64,000 nt of DNA, taken from positions 9,458,993 through 9,522,992 of the forward strand of contig OZ007510.1 in the NCBI GenBank assembly GCA_963931865.1, written 5' to 3'. A program made the position numbers and the translations under genes. The notes below the pieces were generated by a model that ran no database searches, was not told where the DNA came from, and was given only the letters and a program-made list of their open reading frames with translations. The stretch's first letter is position 1; every line of letters begins with the position of its first letter. Below are positions 11,371 through 22,800 of this stretch, in pieces. Source of the DNA: Axinella damicornis (lineage: Eukaryota > Porifera > Demospongiae > Axinellida > Axinellidae).

Positions 11371-13585
11371 GTAAAAGTAACTTAATTGTACAGCAGTTTT
11401 GGATTTGTTCTGATCATCATTTTTAGTCTCCAGTGCTAGTTGGGTCTGAATTCACATGAGTGGCACACTAAATGCATTCATAAGCTCCCTCTCCTCCCTC
11501 CACACAGCTATGCCATCACGCTGATTCCCTAGACAAGTCACCTTGAACTTCAAAACTCAGGTCAGACGCGTGTCATGGATGCATTCATGTGACCGGTAGT
11601 GGGTGTGGCAACACAAAATTTTTCGGCCGCACTTCGCGCACCAGTGGCTGAACCCCCCCCCCCCCCCTTCTAAATTTCTAAATCCGCCACTAATTTATCT
11701 GGTGATGAAGGTATGGACAATGGCTTGCTATGTTATTTAGTGCTTCACTTACCCACTAGACCTTAATTGCTGTTATAACTGCTACTTTCAGCTGTTAAGC
11801 TCATTGTTATATTATGTGGTACCATGGAATATCTCACTAACTTCAAATGGCCATGCTCTGCAGCGTCATGCATGGGTGTACTCTGGTAGTAATCCCTTTC
11901 ATTGCCGGAGCATTCCTTCTGCTTCAGTAGCCACTTCAGGATGTTCACATGACCTGCATATGCATTGAACGTTAACAAACGTTGCACACAGAGGTTACCG
12001 TAATCAAGCAGGATCAAGGTGATATGGTGATGTTAGAAGCTAGCTAGCCTTAGTACCTGACAAACTAAGCATAAACTATGCAACTAATAACTCAGTAGAG
12101 TCTAATTATTCCGCACATGGCATGTGCAAATCAATTCATTCTGTCTTTCACTCTGCCAGTGTGTCAGTACAAAACTTAAAAAGATGTTCAAGGAAGGTTA
12201 GCTAAGGCATTTAGAGACTTCATACTTAACAAAAGTACGATGCCTTATTGGGACGTTTATGTACCTGATGAAAGTATAAAGGCAGTTCGGCTCTATTGTC
12301 TTCGGTCAATGTCTCAAGAGTGCAATGTGTGTTTACAATTGGTCAGCCGGCGTGCAACAAACAGTATGTGGGGTAAGTATTCCATGCATATGATTGCTAT
12401 AATGAAAGTAACTGATATCGGTATCAGTGACTTCAATTGCAACACTACACTAGTAGTGTTGCATTGACCAGTCTCATCGGCTTGGGGTGATTGCTAGCCA
12501 GCTGAATAAGCAGCTTGCCGTCATGGCAGGAAAATGGAACCAGTATAGCTATATAACAAGCAATTGTGGTGAAGTATTACATGTAGTGTTCAAGTTTGAG
12601 AAAGTATATTGCATGTGCTGGCTCAGTGAATAAAATTAAAACCCAGCATCTGTGGATATATTTGGGGGCTTGCCTCAATCATGGGACAATCTTCAGGGCA
12701 CGATAATTAACAAAATTACCGATTTCTCACGGTGCTATTTGTCTCACCTTCGCCAGCGGCAAAGTGCACTGCACATGCTCCTTCAGTAGTTCTGAGCCCC
12801 CCGGGAGCTGTTGCAGACCCAAATTGAAACAGGTATGCCACTGTTTCGAAGTGGCCTGCAATGGCGGCAGCATGTAGTGGTGCAAGGCCCTGGGTTGAGA
12901 ATATGGTGGGGTCTCCTCCCCCTTTCTCTGCTAGCCAGCGAGAGATGTCGACATTGCCTGTGTGAGCGGCATGATAGAGTGGGGTTGCTCCGTTCCTGTC
13001 TCTTGCATTGACCAGTCTCATCGGCTTGGGGTGATTCCGATATGCATGACCAATGAGCCAACGGAGAATTTCAAGATAATTCTTAGCAGCTGCAATGTGG
13101 ATCGGTGTTACACCATTCTTGGCCATGGAATCTATTGGCGCATGGGCCTCCACTACAAGCCACTGCATGATTTTCAAGTGGCCAGACTGCACTGCCCAAT
13201 GAAGTGGTGTTGCATTGTTGCTGTCGATGTCATTTGCGCTAGCTTTCGTGTGGCTGAGAATATAGCGCAGACAGTCCAGGTTTCCAGTGCCTGCAGCATC
13301 ATGGGCTGGAGTTGCTCCGTTCTTTGCTTTGGGAATCGCTTCCGCCAGGCTGTTTTCAACGATGTAGATCAGCACCGATATCTGCCCTTTCCTTGCAGCC
13401 ACGTGCATAGCCGTCACATCGTGCTCGTCTTTGACCATCTGCCCTAACGTCTCGAAGGTATAAATGAGGCACCCAACGTGGCCTGCACCTGCAGCCTCCA
13501 GCTGCGGGTATCTCGCCTTGGAACACGTGGAGCAAAGACCCTTTCTGGCCGACCGCAGCACTCGACGAAGGGACGCAAAACTCAT
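10979..13585 (-). CDS. Ankyrin-repeat protein, espin N-terminus-like
   Basis: Three exons (12748-13585, 11838-11953, 10979-11158) join in phase to give 377 residues. Almost the whole protein is ankyrin repeats, about nine, for example NGATPAHDAAGTGNLDCLRY, NNATPLHWAVQSGHLKIM and NTPRDLAEKNGQYKCAKYL. The NGATPAHDA signature and the ATPLY and TPLHAAA repeats resemble the ankyrin block of vertebrate espin/espin-like, but the espin WH2 and actin-bundling C-terminus is absent. Ankyrin blocks bind partner proteins; no catalytic site is visible. The first exon starts at the ATG at 13585. The third acceptor (CATCCAG) keeps phase but leaves the eighth or ninth repeat two residues short, so a small unlocated exon is possible. 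The intron at 11159-11837 contains a MITE. Family (ankyrin) is certain; orthology to espin is not. Confidence 0.8.
11326..11691. mobile_element. MITE-like element in ankyrin gene intron 2
   Basis: Ends are AGTGGTGGATTTAGG and near-complement CTAAATCCGCCACT. Just inside the left end is a run of about 30 G, and inside the right end a run of C, so the two ends extend each other as an inverted repeat. No coding capacity. Length about 366 bp. Confidence 0.65.
12459..12492. repeat. 34-bp copy of exon 1 sequence in the intron
   Basis: Identical to 13003-13036, which lies inside exon 1 of the ankyrin gene. The copy sits in intron 1, about 260 bp from the splice donor, in the same orientation. Confidence 0.85.
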
Positions 13586-14080
13586 TTCTGCCCTTTGAAG
13601 TAGCTACTAGCTCCGAAATCGGATTGCAGCAACTCCCCTCTGGTGTCAGTTATACAGGCAAAGGTAACGCCCCCAATGTTTTTTTTCGAAAGAAGGTGGG
13701 GCCCGGTACGCGGTCTGAGTTCATAGTGGGCGTGTCGAATCCAGTGTCACGAGCGGTACGGATGCAGAGAAGTTTCGGAACGAGACTGTGATCGGTGTTG
13801 ATCATGGTGTTATTTGTCACGTCAGGCGCCGCCATTGCACTGCTGAACTTTATTAAAGGTGATCTAGCTACGTTCATACAATGGAATACAAATTTATTAT
13901 TAGCCAATTTGTATTCCACATAAATAATTACTTCCGCTGTCAGAGGAAAATGAAAATGGGAAACCTCCCCGGCCGGCCCCACTCTTGGGACCCTCATTTT
14001 CCCTGGAGTAGACTCCTTAGTGAAGACCCCCTCCATGACAGAAAAACCGGGAGCGGTTGGAGTTGGGACCTAGTCTGGAT

Positions 14081-14450
14081 CTAGTCTCGGAACCAGACCC
14101 TTCGCACGGGGGAGGAGGAAAGGGTCTGGGCACCATCTTACATTCGAGTTGTCCCCAGGTCGGAATGTTGACCTAACGAATCAGAAGCGTTGATTGCGAA
14201 TGACGTCAGGGAAATGATTTTTCTCCAGACTTTCGGTGTCGCCAGCGACTAGACACGGCAAATCGCTGTGCCGTACCACGTTACCCACGAGTGTCTGACA
14301 AAAGTCGAGGAGAGCAACGAGCAGATTGTACGCGTGGTATCACAGTTGATCGCTAATTACCACGCATAATTACATTCCGTGAGGACAACTCGAATGTAGG
14401 CCCAGACCCTTTCCTCCTCCCCCGCGCGAAGGGTCTGGTTCCGAGACTAG
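14081..14450. mobile_element. Inverted-repeat element with CTAGTCTCGGAACCAGACCC ends
   Basis: Arms 14081-14155 and about 14381-14450 are near-complementary over 70 bp and enclose about 225 bp of unique sequence. The terminal motif belongs to the short hairpin family found throughout the window. No coding capacity, so it is either a longer member of that family or a foldback element. Confidence 0.75.
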
Positions 14451-14495
14451 TCTGGATCCCAGACCCAACCGGTTGGGTCTGGGATCCAGACTAGT
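14446..14495. repeat. 50-bp perfect palindrome
   Basis: ACTAGTCTGGATCCCAGACC followed by its complement, symmetric about 14470/14471 with no spacer. It abuts the right arm of the element at 14081-14450 and uses the same GTCTGG words. Confidence 0.9.
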
Positions 14496-15077
14496 TGGGA
14501 CCTCTCATAACAGGGAGTTCAGGGGCGTGACACTTCCCATAGACGCAGCTACGGCCTGGGTCAAGAACACTTAACCGTCGTTTTAGCTGCTTGACCGCAT
14601 CGCAAAAAGACACTTGACCGTTTGACTGTGCTATATTTCAGGTTTGACAGTCTGCACATTTTGCCCTCAACCCAATAATATACGGAAGAATGCGTAGCAA
14701 CTCCACTCCTTCCTTAGTATATGGGGTCAAGATGTCCGGTCACAGCTGTGACTAGAGAGTATCACCCCTTGTGGGTGCATCGACTGTCCCACTCTGGACA
14801 GTGGACATACCCAAGTGCTAGTCTCATTCCCAGACCCCACTTGGAATGGGGTCTGGGAAAGGGACAAACCCAAGATAAAATCTGGGCAGAGACCTGGAAA
14901 CAAGGCTCAGTTGGTAAATTCCACGTTAAGCCCTGGTGTAGTACCAGACCAGCTGGGTGTTAACTGGTTTGGGTCTCTGCATGCTCACTCCACCAAGGAA
15001 GATAATGATAGCTACAAGAATAGGTATTTATACATGATCGATTCCTATCTCACAGGTGATGAGAATTCATTGGACTG

Positions 15078-16124
15078 ATGTCCTTCTCTGCTGTTAGGAA
15101 GGCTGGTGTTGGGGCTCTTCTTGTGTGTGGGGGACTGCTTGTATACTACATCACATTCAGTTTGCATCAGTCGACATACTTAGTGCCCACTACAGATGCC
15201 ATGAACACTCACAGTGAATGCTTTTGCCCTCAAACCCAGTGCGTTGATCCTCCAAGAAATTCATCTGATACAACCTCTTCGGCAGGTTTGCAAGACGCCA
15301 TAGCAGAGGAAACATGTGACTGTGGTGGCACAGTTCAGAAGTTTCCACAGGTGATCATCATAGGAGTTCGCAAGGGGGGAACAAGGGCATTGATAGATAT
15401 GCTCAGTATCCATCCCAACATTGCTGCAGCAAGGGGGGAGATTCACTATTTTGATCGTGATGAAAATTTTGGCAAGGGTGTGCAGTGGTATATCGAGAGG
15501 ATGCCCCATACCACACAAGGTCAAATTACAGTTGAAAAATCACCGAGCTACTTCATTGCGGCAGATGTTCCAATGCGATTGTCGATGGTCTCAAGAAATG
15601 TGAAGCTTCTCCTGATTGTTAGGGATCCAATAGAGAGGGCAATATCTGACTTCACCCAGTTGGACTCGAGGAGACAGAAGAAGGATAGTTCCCGTCACAC
15701 CTTTGAAGAGTTGGCTTTTCGCTCAAATGGGAATGAGGTGGATGCAGATTATCCTCCTATCGTGGTCAGTATGTACGATGTACACTACAAGAGGTGGTTT
15801 AAATATTTCAATCAAAAACAAATACATATTGTGAATGGTGATGCTTTGATTAAAAATCCTTTTCCAGAACTTCAAAATGTGGAAACGTTTCTTGGCCTGG
15901 ACAGTTTCTATAGGCAAGAGATGTTTTTCTTCAATGAAGAGAAGGGCTTCTACTGCTGGAAGAAAAAAAGCAAGAAAGGTGTTGAGACCCCGTATTGTCT
16001 CGGGAGTGGTAAAGGCCGAGAGCATTCCATGATATCCGAATCAGCACATGAGAAACTTAAGGCCTTCTTCAAGCCACACAATGAAGCATTTTATTCCCTC
16101 ACAGGGCGGAACTTTGGGTGGTGA
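15078..16124 (+). CDS. HS3ST-like: Heparan sulfate glucosamine 3-O-sulfotransferase
   Basis: A single-exon frame of 348 residues. It would transfer sulfate from PAPS to the 3-OH of glucosamine in heparan sulfate, in the Golgi. Visible features in order: short cytosolic N-terminus; signal anchor at about residues 10-29; stem with two Cys clusters; 5'-phosphosulfate loop IIIGVRKGGTRAL (Lys99); GEIHYFD with the likely catalytic Glu121; 3'-phosphate site LLIVRDPIERAISDF (Arg182, Ser190); the paired Cys293 and Cys307 around a basic loop; and C-terminal LGSGKGREH. This order and spacing are those of the 3-OST family, and the length is typical. The ATG at 15078 gives a proper type II anchor. Which 3-OST subtype it matches (anticoagulant-type or gD-type) cannot be decided by eye. 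Confidence 0.93.
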   Translation: MSFSAVRKAGVGALLVCGGLLVYYITFSLHQSTYLVPTTDAMNTHSECFCPQTQCVDPPRNSSDTTSSAGLQDAIAEETCDCGGTVQKFPQVIIIGVRKGGTRALIDMLSIHPNIAAARGEIHYFDRDENFGKGVQWYIERMPHTTQGQITVEKSPSYFIAADVPMRLSMVSRNVKLLLIVRDPIERAISDFTQLDSRRQKKDSSRHTFEELAFRSNGNEVDADYPPIVVSMYDVHYKRWFKYFNQKQIHIVNGDALIKNPFPELQNVETFLGLDSFYRQEMFFFNEEKGFYCWKKKSKKGVETPYCLGSGKGREHSMISESAHEKLKAFFKPHNEAFYSLTGRNFGW

Positions 16125-16818
16125 TCAATGTCACTCTCTAGTCTCAAATCAATCACTTCATTGTACCATACTGTTGATATCTGTCACCATAACTGATAAG
16201 TGTGATTTAGCCTTGTTCCCAGGCTCTGTACTGTAAGCGACGAAAAGCTGGGCGATGGCCTGGGAACGAGGCGAAGTGTGATTCCCTTCTCAAGTTCAGG
16301 GGTGGGGATGAGAGGTGGAGCCAATGTTATGAATAGTAACAGCTGTTACAGTCTGTATGAAAAATGGGAAATAGCTGATCTAGCAGCAAATTAAATGAAG
16401 CGCCTTTGACTTCAGTCAGTTACACATATATAGCAGGGGGTTTTTGCAATCTGCTCTTGCTTAATTCCTTCAGAAAGGTTTTTGGGTGTCTATGTTGTGA
16501 GATTTCAATTTTTTTCACTGGACAGATGACAGACAGACAACAGATGGACAAAACTGATTGCTTAACCCAGCTTTGCGCATGCGTGCGGGGGGTAATAACT
16601 CATGGACTAGTGATGACATCCCAAACTACGTACACATACCTGAGACAATCTGCATGGTGGCGTTACACAAAACAGTACAATGGTATTCATCATGTACATG
16701 GATCAGCACAGTGGTCATGTTGGGAGTGTATTTGACTTAACCATTGATAAGTGCCAGCTATTGTCATGCTAATACAACTAGTGTCAGTGGTATTCTACTA
16801 ATACACAGACAGCCTGTA
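16125..16818. other. Intergenic gap between convergent genes
   Basis: Between the sulfotransferase stop and the JmjC gene stop. It holds one hairpin-family copy at about 16208-16273 (TAGCCTTGTTCCCAGGC to GCCTGGGAACGAGGC). I see no gene and no clear AATAAA for either neighbour. Confidence 0.4.
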
Positions 16819-16906
16819 TCAACGATACTCAGTGCCAATAGTTATGCTGATGTTGCCTTGGTGGATATAGGTTTCATGGTACCAGCGGTTCGTGTCAACA
16901 ACAACT

Positions 16907-17005
<99 letters not shown>

Positions 17006-19622
17006 GTGTGCGTGTGTGTGCGTGTGTGTGCGTGTGTGTGCATGTGTGTGCATGTGTGTGCATGTGTGTGCATGTAAGTGCATTTGAAGGCTTAGAATAC
17101 CTCAAAATAATCCTCTACAAACTCACTAATGTCTCCTCTGTTGACAGTAACATTGAAGCTATTGCAGACATTCTCGCATTCAGGGGGTGGGGTCAGGGTC
17201 CATGTCTTGGTGCCAGAGAGCTGGGCCTGCCAGGACGGCAAGCCGACACTGTCAATCTTATTGAGAGAGAAGAGAGCATGTAGCGCTCTGCCAGTTTTAT
17301 GATTGGACATGTAGCTTTCCCGCAACCATTAATGTTTATGCTACGTTTACTTGTTTGTGTATAATAGCTGTAATGTTTACTCTATTGACAAGTAAGTGCT
17401 TGTGTAGTCTCGGAACCAGACTCCCAACCCAATGAGAGTCTGGTTCCAAGACTAGTGCTTGTGGTACGCGTGTGTGGTCTGTAGCATGCAAGGTCTAAAA
17501 TGGAGTTGCGTACAGAGTGGAGGAGATTTAACAAGGAGAAGATTGCAATAACATTGTCAAGTGGAGGACGATTCCCAGAGCGAGCAAAAGATGAGGGGCG
17601 TAGATGAGAAGGGTGATTTGGTAGCAGCTAGGACACTGATTGTCCACCAAAGCCAGATTTGAGGTTATATTACCATTAGGAATTGCCATACTCTTTTGGG
17701 GTGGCAGAAGAGTTGCCTGAGAGTCCATTACAGTTGGCAAGCATTAGCCTCGTTCCCAGGCCATATGAGAATGAGGCTAGGCCAGAATTAGCTCTCTTCA
17801 CGTGAGGCTTTTGTACATTCATTCACGAAGCTCAGATTTGAATCCCAGGCAATACGACTACTTACTAACTCAGCTTCTTTGTACACCTTTAAACGTAACC
17901 TCTCTGCATTCTTGTTAGGACATAGGCAGTTTTGATACTCTCAAAAATTAAAATTTAAAAAAATAAATAAAATAAAAAAAAGCCCTTGTGTGCCCTTTTT
18001 GTTCCCTGTTACGTCATTATTTGTACCAGTCATGTCTGACTAGTGTGTATCTCATCAGTTCCTTTGCTTATTTTATTTTTGGGAAATACATAAATAGGAA
18101 TTCAACCTTCCTTCTGTATAACCCATTCCAGTACGGATAAAATTTGTCAAGTCAAGTCAAGTCAAGTACTTGTGTTGCTTCCGGCTAGGCAACAAATTTC
18201 AAATTCCACCTCCTCACATGAATGCTAGCACCAGGCCCGGGTGCTCCCATGAAGATCCAGGCCAGCTGTGGCTGGGAGAAGCTGGCTGGGATAAAGTAGG
18301 GCGTAGTAAAGTGCTTTTGGAGCTCCTCGCCTATGGAAGGGTCAGCAGTGCTCCTGCAAGGATCAAGGGAATGGATGGCCCAGATTCTTACCATAGCAGT
18401 CAAAACAGTTGCGGAGGATTCGTATAGCTATACTCTGCTCTACTAAGGTAACAGGACTTTATCTGTGTCTTGCACTCCTAGGGTACCAGCTTGCAAAAGT
18501 GGTGAGGGAATTAGAGTTTGTGCAATCTTCAAATTGTGCAAGAGCGCTGCATAATCTCAAGATCGTGTAAGATAGGCAATGAGGATGGATGGGGAGATGA
18601 TTGACACTCCTGGTAAGGAAAATTAATTCCTGGATTATACCATGGTTGCAGAATTGCAGCATTAGAACATTCCAATGCAATCCCACATGATTGTTAAAAC
18701 TCTGGCAGTATGTGATGCAATGTACGTTTGCGTTAATTGGAGCAAGCTGCATGTACGAGCTGGGGCAAGCTGAGCGGGTGGACACAATCAAAGTATCCAC
18801 GAGGTGAGGGTACAGTAAGGCAGGAGGCAACGTTGAGTTTGCCCTACCAGTCGCATTGCCAGGAGTGCGGTTGCCAGTTGAGACGGACCTGTACTCACAT
18901 CTCAGTACAGCACACAATTAATGGAAACACTTTTGACTTTAGTCTTGTTCCCAAACCCGACTCAGGGGTCTGGGAATGAGACTACATATTTTGACTCACC
19001 ATCCAATGTACCACTTCTCGGTAGCCATAGAGACCCCGTCACTGGATAGTTCAAAGAGCTCCTTCAAGTTTCTGATATTTGAACTGTAGGAGAAAAACTG
19101 ACCCCTCTCCGTGTCACTATCAATTGCCTCGGGTGACTGCTGGTACAAGTCCTTGAAGTAGTCGTAGGAAAATACTTCCATTGCTGGCCAACCAGACGCT
19201 GCACCCACTACCAGAAGTGGTTGTGAAGTGTACGCATATTCTGATACAAACTCGTATTGCGATAGGTTTGTGAGGTGAGGAGCTCCCCTGAGCCCTTCGC
19301 AAAAGTTGCAATCCAGTTTTGGATGCAGCAGTTCACCAAATGGTGGTATTTGTGAAACAAGACATGGAGAGCGAGACAGTAGCTCAGAAACAGGGCTGTA
19401 GAGCAAGTAGAGCAGAAAGACAACAGGGAGGAACTTGAATACCACACTGTTTGCAGTTAAGGAGAGGTATTTCCATCTGTGGGTCTTTGTAGTTGTTGAA
19501 AAGAATTTATTTGACTGCAAGCATCTCTTGAAGTCATTCTCAGATAACCCAGCCGAGTGTGCCCGCTCAAGGATGCCAGTGAGTCGAGAAGCAGTGCGTT
19601 CTTTCAGCTCAATGTGAGCCAT
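16819..19622 (-). CDS. Membrane-anchored JmjC-domain Fe(II)/2-oxoglutarate oxygenase
   Basis: Four exons (19000-19622, 18218-18353, 17127-17256, 16819-16904) join in phase to give 324 residues. Residues 1-58 are cytosolic, 59-77 form a single hydrophobic segment (FLPVVFLLYLLY), and the rest is a JmjC/cupin fold. The metal ligands are intact: His253 and Asp255 in IHID, split across the exon 2/3 junction, and His306 in NRWYHET. Other family signatures are PLLVVGAASGWPAM, PQLAWIFMGAPGPGASIH, LPSWQAQLSGTKTW and TPPPEC. JmjC enzymes hydroxylate or demethylate proteins or RNA; the substrate here is unknown. A type II topology would put the catalytic domain in the lumen or outside the cell, unlike histone demethylases. 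The last intron ends in a long CA microsatellite directly against the acceptor. Head-to-head with the MFSD11 gene, 186 bp apart. Confidence 0.88.
16908..17070. repeat. (TG)n microsatellite at a 3' splice site
   Basis: About 160 bp of TG, pure at the left and interrupted by CGTG and CATG at the right. On the sense strand of the JmjC gene it reads (CA)n and runs to within three bases of the acceptor of the last exon (16904), replacing the normal polypyrimidine tract. Confidence 0.97.
17405..17454. repeat. Short hairpin element (TAGTCTCGGAACCAGACT family)
   Basis: Two near-complementary arms with about 10 bp of spacer, in an intron of the JmjC gene. A sister copy lies at about 17747-17782 with AGCCTCGTTCCCAGGCC ends. 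Confidence 0.85.
18942..18985. repeat. Short hairpin element, TAGTCTTGTTCCCAAACCC
   Basis: Near-complementary arms ending TCTGGGAATGAGACTA. It lies immediately inside intron 1 of the JmjC gene, about 13 bp from the splice donor at 18999. Confidence 0.8.
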
Positions 19623-19808
19623 GCCGACTGTTTGTTTACAGAGCTCGAAGTCACGTGATGTCAGAAGTTACACACCCTGTCACATGACTTTGGCCATAGC
19701 CAAGCCACTAGCCCGGTTCTAGTTCTATAGCTGCTAAGCTGCCAGCTGGTGAAGATTATCAGTAGTATTTGACCTCTCAGGATAGGAGAGAAGACAACCT
19801 TAAGCAAG
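19623..19808. promoter_or_regulatory. Putative bidirectional promoter, JmjC gene / MFSD11
   Basis: Only 186 bp separate the divergent start codons, so both promoters and both 5' untranslated regions must lie here or overlap first exons. No TATA box is evident. The region contains TCACGTGATG near 19651. Inferred from geometry alone. Confidence 0.55.
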
Positions 19809-22800
19809 ATGGATTCATCTCATATGAGCAGGAAGAACTGGGGGAACATCATACTGCTGGGGCTTGGTTTTATGTTGCTTTTTTCAGCTTTTCAAACCAC
19901 TGCATTTGTTCAGGTAAATCATCTGATTGTGTTGTAGATGTGGCTGTCTTTTTCCTTTCTGTGTGATTAGTAGATGGGTTAGACATATAGTAGTGTGGTT
20001 CTACCAACAATAACATGAGTGGCCCACTCCCCTGTACCTCTCACATGCTGTTTCGAATTCTGGAAATGGATGACTTCTTGGCTCCATACGTTTTCTCGGT
20101 AGGAGAGAACAGCATGTTCCCAGACCCTCGTAATATGGAGGAAGAATTTGGGCAATAGGGTGGGGCGGAAGTGTATCATGTGGAATGTATGATGTACCCT
20201 CATAACATGATGCTCGGTAATCACAGCATATCTGTGTGCATAATCACTGCATATAGGCAGAGTAGTCACAAACTGATGACGGCTATGTGGCAGAAATGTC
20301 AGCAATTGACATCATCATACAGAACCATCATCAGAAGCGAATTCTCCTGACTGTGATATAATGAACCTGTAGTTCTTTGGTCCACTACGATCAGTAGGTC
20401 TGGCAGCTTGCCTTCACCATGCCTACTACCCCCCCCCCCCCCCCCCCACTGAAAGAGCACACGGCAATGACAAGCGATCAAGCAACCTCCACCTACCACA
20501 TGCGGTGCAGGGGAGGGCTCTGTTTTGTTGCCCAGAGGATAGCGTAGTCTCAGAGCCTGCCCGTTTCGGTGCAGGTGAGGATAGCGTAGTCTCAGAGCCT
20601 GCCCGTTTCGGTGCAGGTGAGGACAGCGTAGTCTCAGAGCCTGCCTGTTTCGGTGCAGGTGAGGATAGCCTAGTCTCAGAGCCTGCCCGTTTCGGTGCAG
20701 GTGAGGACAGTGTAGTCTCCTGTTTCGGTGCAGGTGCACTGAAATGTTGACGTGTTGTTTAACATTTGACGCTAGGTATGATTGCACTTTGCAACAGCAA
20801 AGTTGTCAAGAGTACAGATATGAATGTTCTCTGGACAATTCACACTGCTATTCTAACCTTCAAGGGAAACCGTAGAAAATTTTGGCCTGACATTGATGGC
20901 GACAATAATACACTTGGGGCCTGGGCAGCGTCCTTTGTCCCCCCAGAATAACCCTATTTTGGTTCACCCTACATTGTATATGCAGAGCTGGGAAATTTGT
21001 ATCAATACCATGACGATATCATGATGTTGGGGGCATCAGAGGGACATAACTCATCGATGTATGAAGTATGTCATCATGTAATGTTGGAACTCTCAGATGA
21101 ATTGGTTTCGTGGTGGCAATACACATATCATGGGTACATACCAAGGATATGATGATATGCGAATGTTAGCAGGTATCACCCGGCCCTAGTTTTGGGCCCT
21201 AGCCTGCCACGGCAAGGAATGCAGATTTTGAGAGCTAAATGAGCATGGTGTCCCTAGATAGGTCCTCACCCTTCCACCCCCCCTTCCCCACCTCCCTCCC
21301 CCCCCCCACCTCCCTCTCCCCCCACCCTCCCTCTCCCCCACCCTCCCACCCCCCACCTCCCCTCCCCCACTACTCTCCCTCCCCCCCCACCTCCCTCCCC
21401 CTACCTCCCCCCCACCTCCCCCCTCCCCCCTCCCCCCTCTCTCCCCCCCCTCCCCCTCCCCCCCTCCCCCCCTCCCCCCTCCCCTCTCCCCCCTCCCCCT
21501 CCCCCCTCCCCTCTCCCCTCCCCCCCCCTCCCCCCTCTCCCTCCCCCTCCCCCCTCCCCCCTCCCCCCTCTCCCCCTCCCCCCTCCCCCCCCCTCCCCCC
21601 TCCCCCTCCCCCCTCCCCCCTCCCCCCAAAAATGCTTAATAATGTGTGGATTAATACCTTGTTACCGTGAAGATAGCAAGAATTAAGTCCCAACCTTTCT
21701 AATATGCAAAGACCAATGTAGAATTTAGCCTCCCACATCGTGTTGTGCTTTGCGCTTGCAACCCTCAAGACGTCTAAATAACCCTCTTCTGTCTACCCTT
21801 CCATCAGATAAGTATTTTAACATATGATTGTAAACAACATACAATAACATTCTCAGGTTAGCCAATTAGTCAACTAGGGAAATTCTGTATTGAGCATGTG
21901 TCATTATTGTGCAACCAGACCCTTCGGGGGGAGGATCGGTCCTTGATCCTGGCTTGCGGGGGGAGGATCGGGCCTTGATCCTGGCTGCCAGCCCTCCGGG
22001 GGGAGGATCAGGCCTCGATCCCAGCTGCCAGCCCCTCCAGGGAGAGGGTCGGTGGTGTTGAGCTGCAGTTGGTACTGAACACTGATGTGTGGTGTTTCCC
22101 TTCCACTCTGCAGAGCATTACCATCTTCAGTTTCCTGTCACCCGAGTGCCGCAGCAACGACAAATCCAAGGATGTTGTGGATGTAAGTACACTCCCAGAA
22201 CCCATTCTCACGGGTTCCCAGCTTGTATGAGAGTAGTGCTGAGTAGTGTAGTGGTTCTCATGCTACTGTATGAGAGTAGTGCTGAGTGCTGACTGTCCCT
22301 TCATTGTCACTGCTCAACTGGTCCATTACCCTTCGTGCACATCAGTTGGCTCTGTCTGTCCATCTGTCTGTCGTAAAGAATGAAATATCTTTCTAATCAA
22401 GCAATTTTAATGGCATCAACAACAAACAGCAACTCTGTGTGCTGGAGGTCAAAGCGGTCCTATTCGCTGGTATTATCAGCTACTTCCCTGTGATATCTAT
22501 CTTGCGCTCCACCTGTTCGTGATCACAGAGTCTTTTCAAACTGCTTGATTTCTGAAATTCATGATTCTAGATGAAAGCTAGCTTTATCCTATGCCATGAC
22601 TGTTGCTTTGCTGTTTTTCTGGCTATTTCTTTACTGATCACAAAGTCAGTGACATACGTCAGCTTCGTGGATCCAAGGTTGAGATGCCACACTCTGCGGG
22701 GACGAATGGTTGTAGCCATGGCACTGGGTTGAACACTTCTAGGTCACGTGGGTTGAGGTTCAAGCATTCATGGCCCGTTTTTCAGGTACGTCAGGTTGGT

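Larger units (their letters stand above)
13586..15077. other. Intergenic region between divergent genes, rich in inverted repeats
   Basis: About 1.5 kb between the ATG of the ankyrin gene (-) and that of the sulfotransferase (+). It should hold both 5' regions. It contains the inverted repeat at 14081-14450 and the palindrome at 14446-14495. Short hairpin relatives also occur near 14825-14860. No further gene seen. Confidence 0.5.

Noticed and set aside
21186..21768. Pro-rich and Gly-rich frames
   Set aside because: Low-complexity C/T tract; mirror-image frames on both strands.
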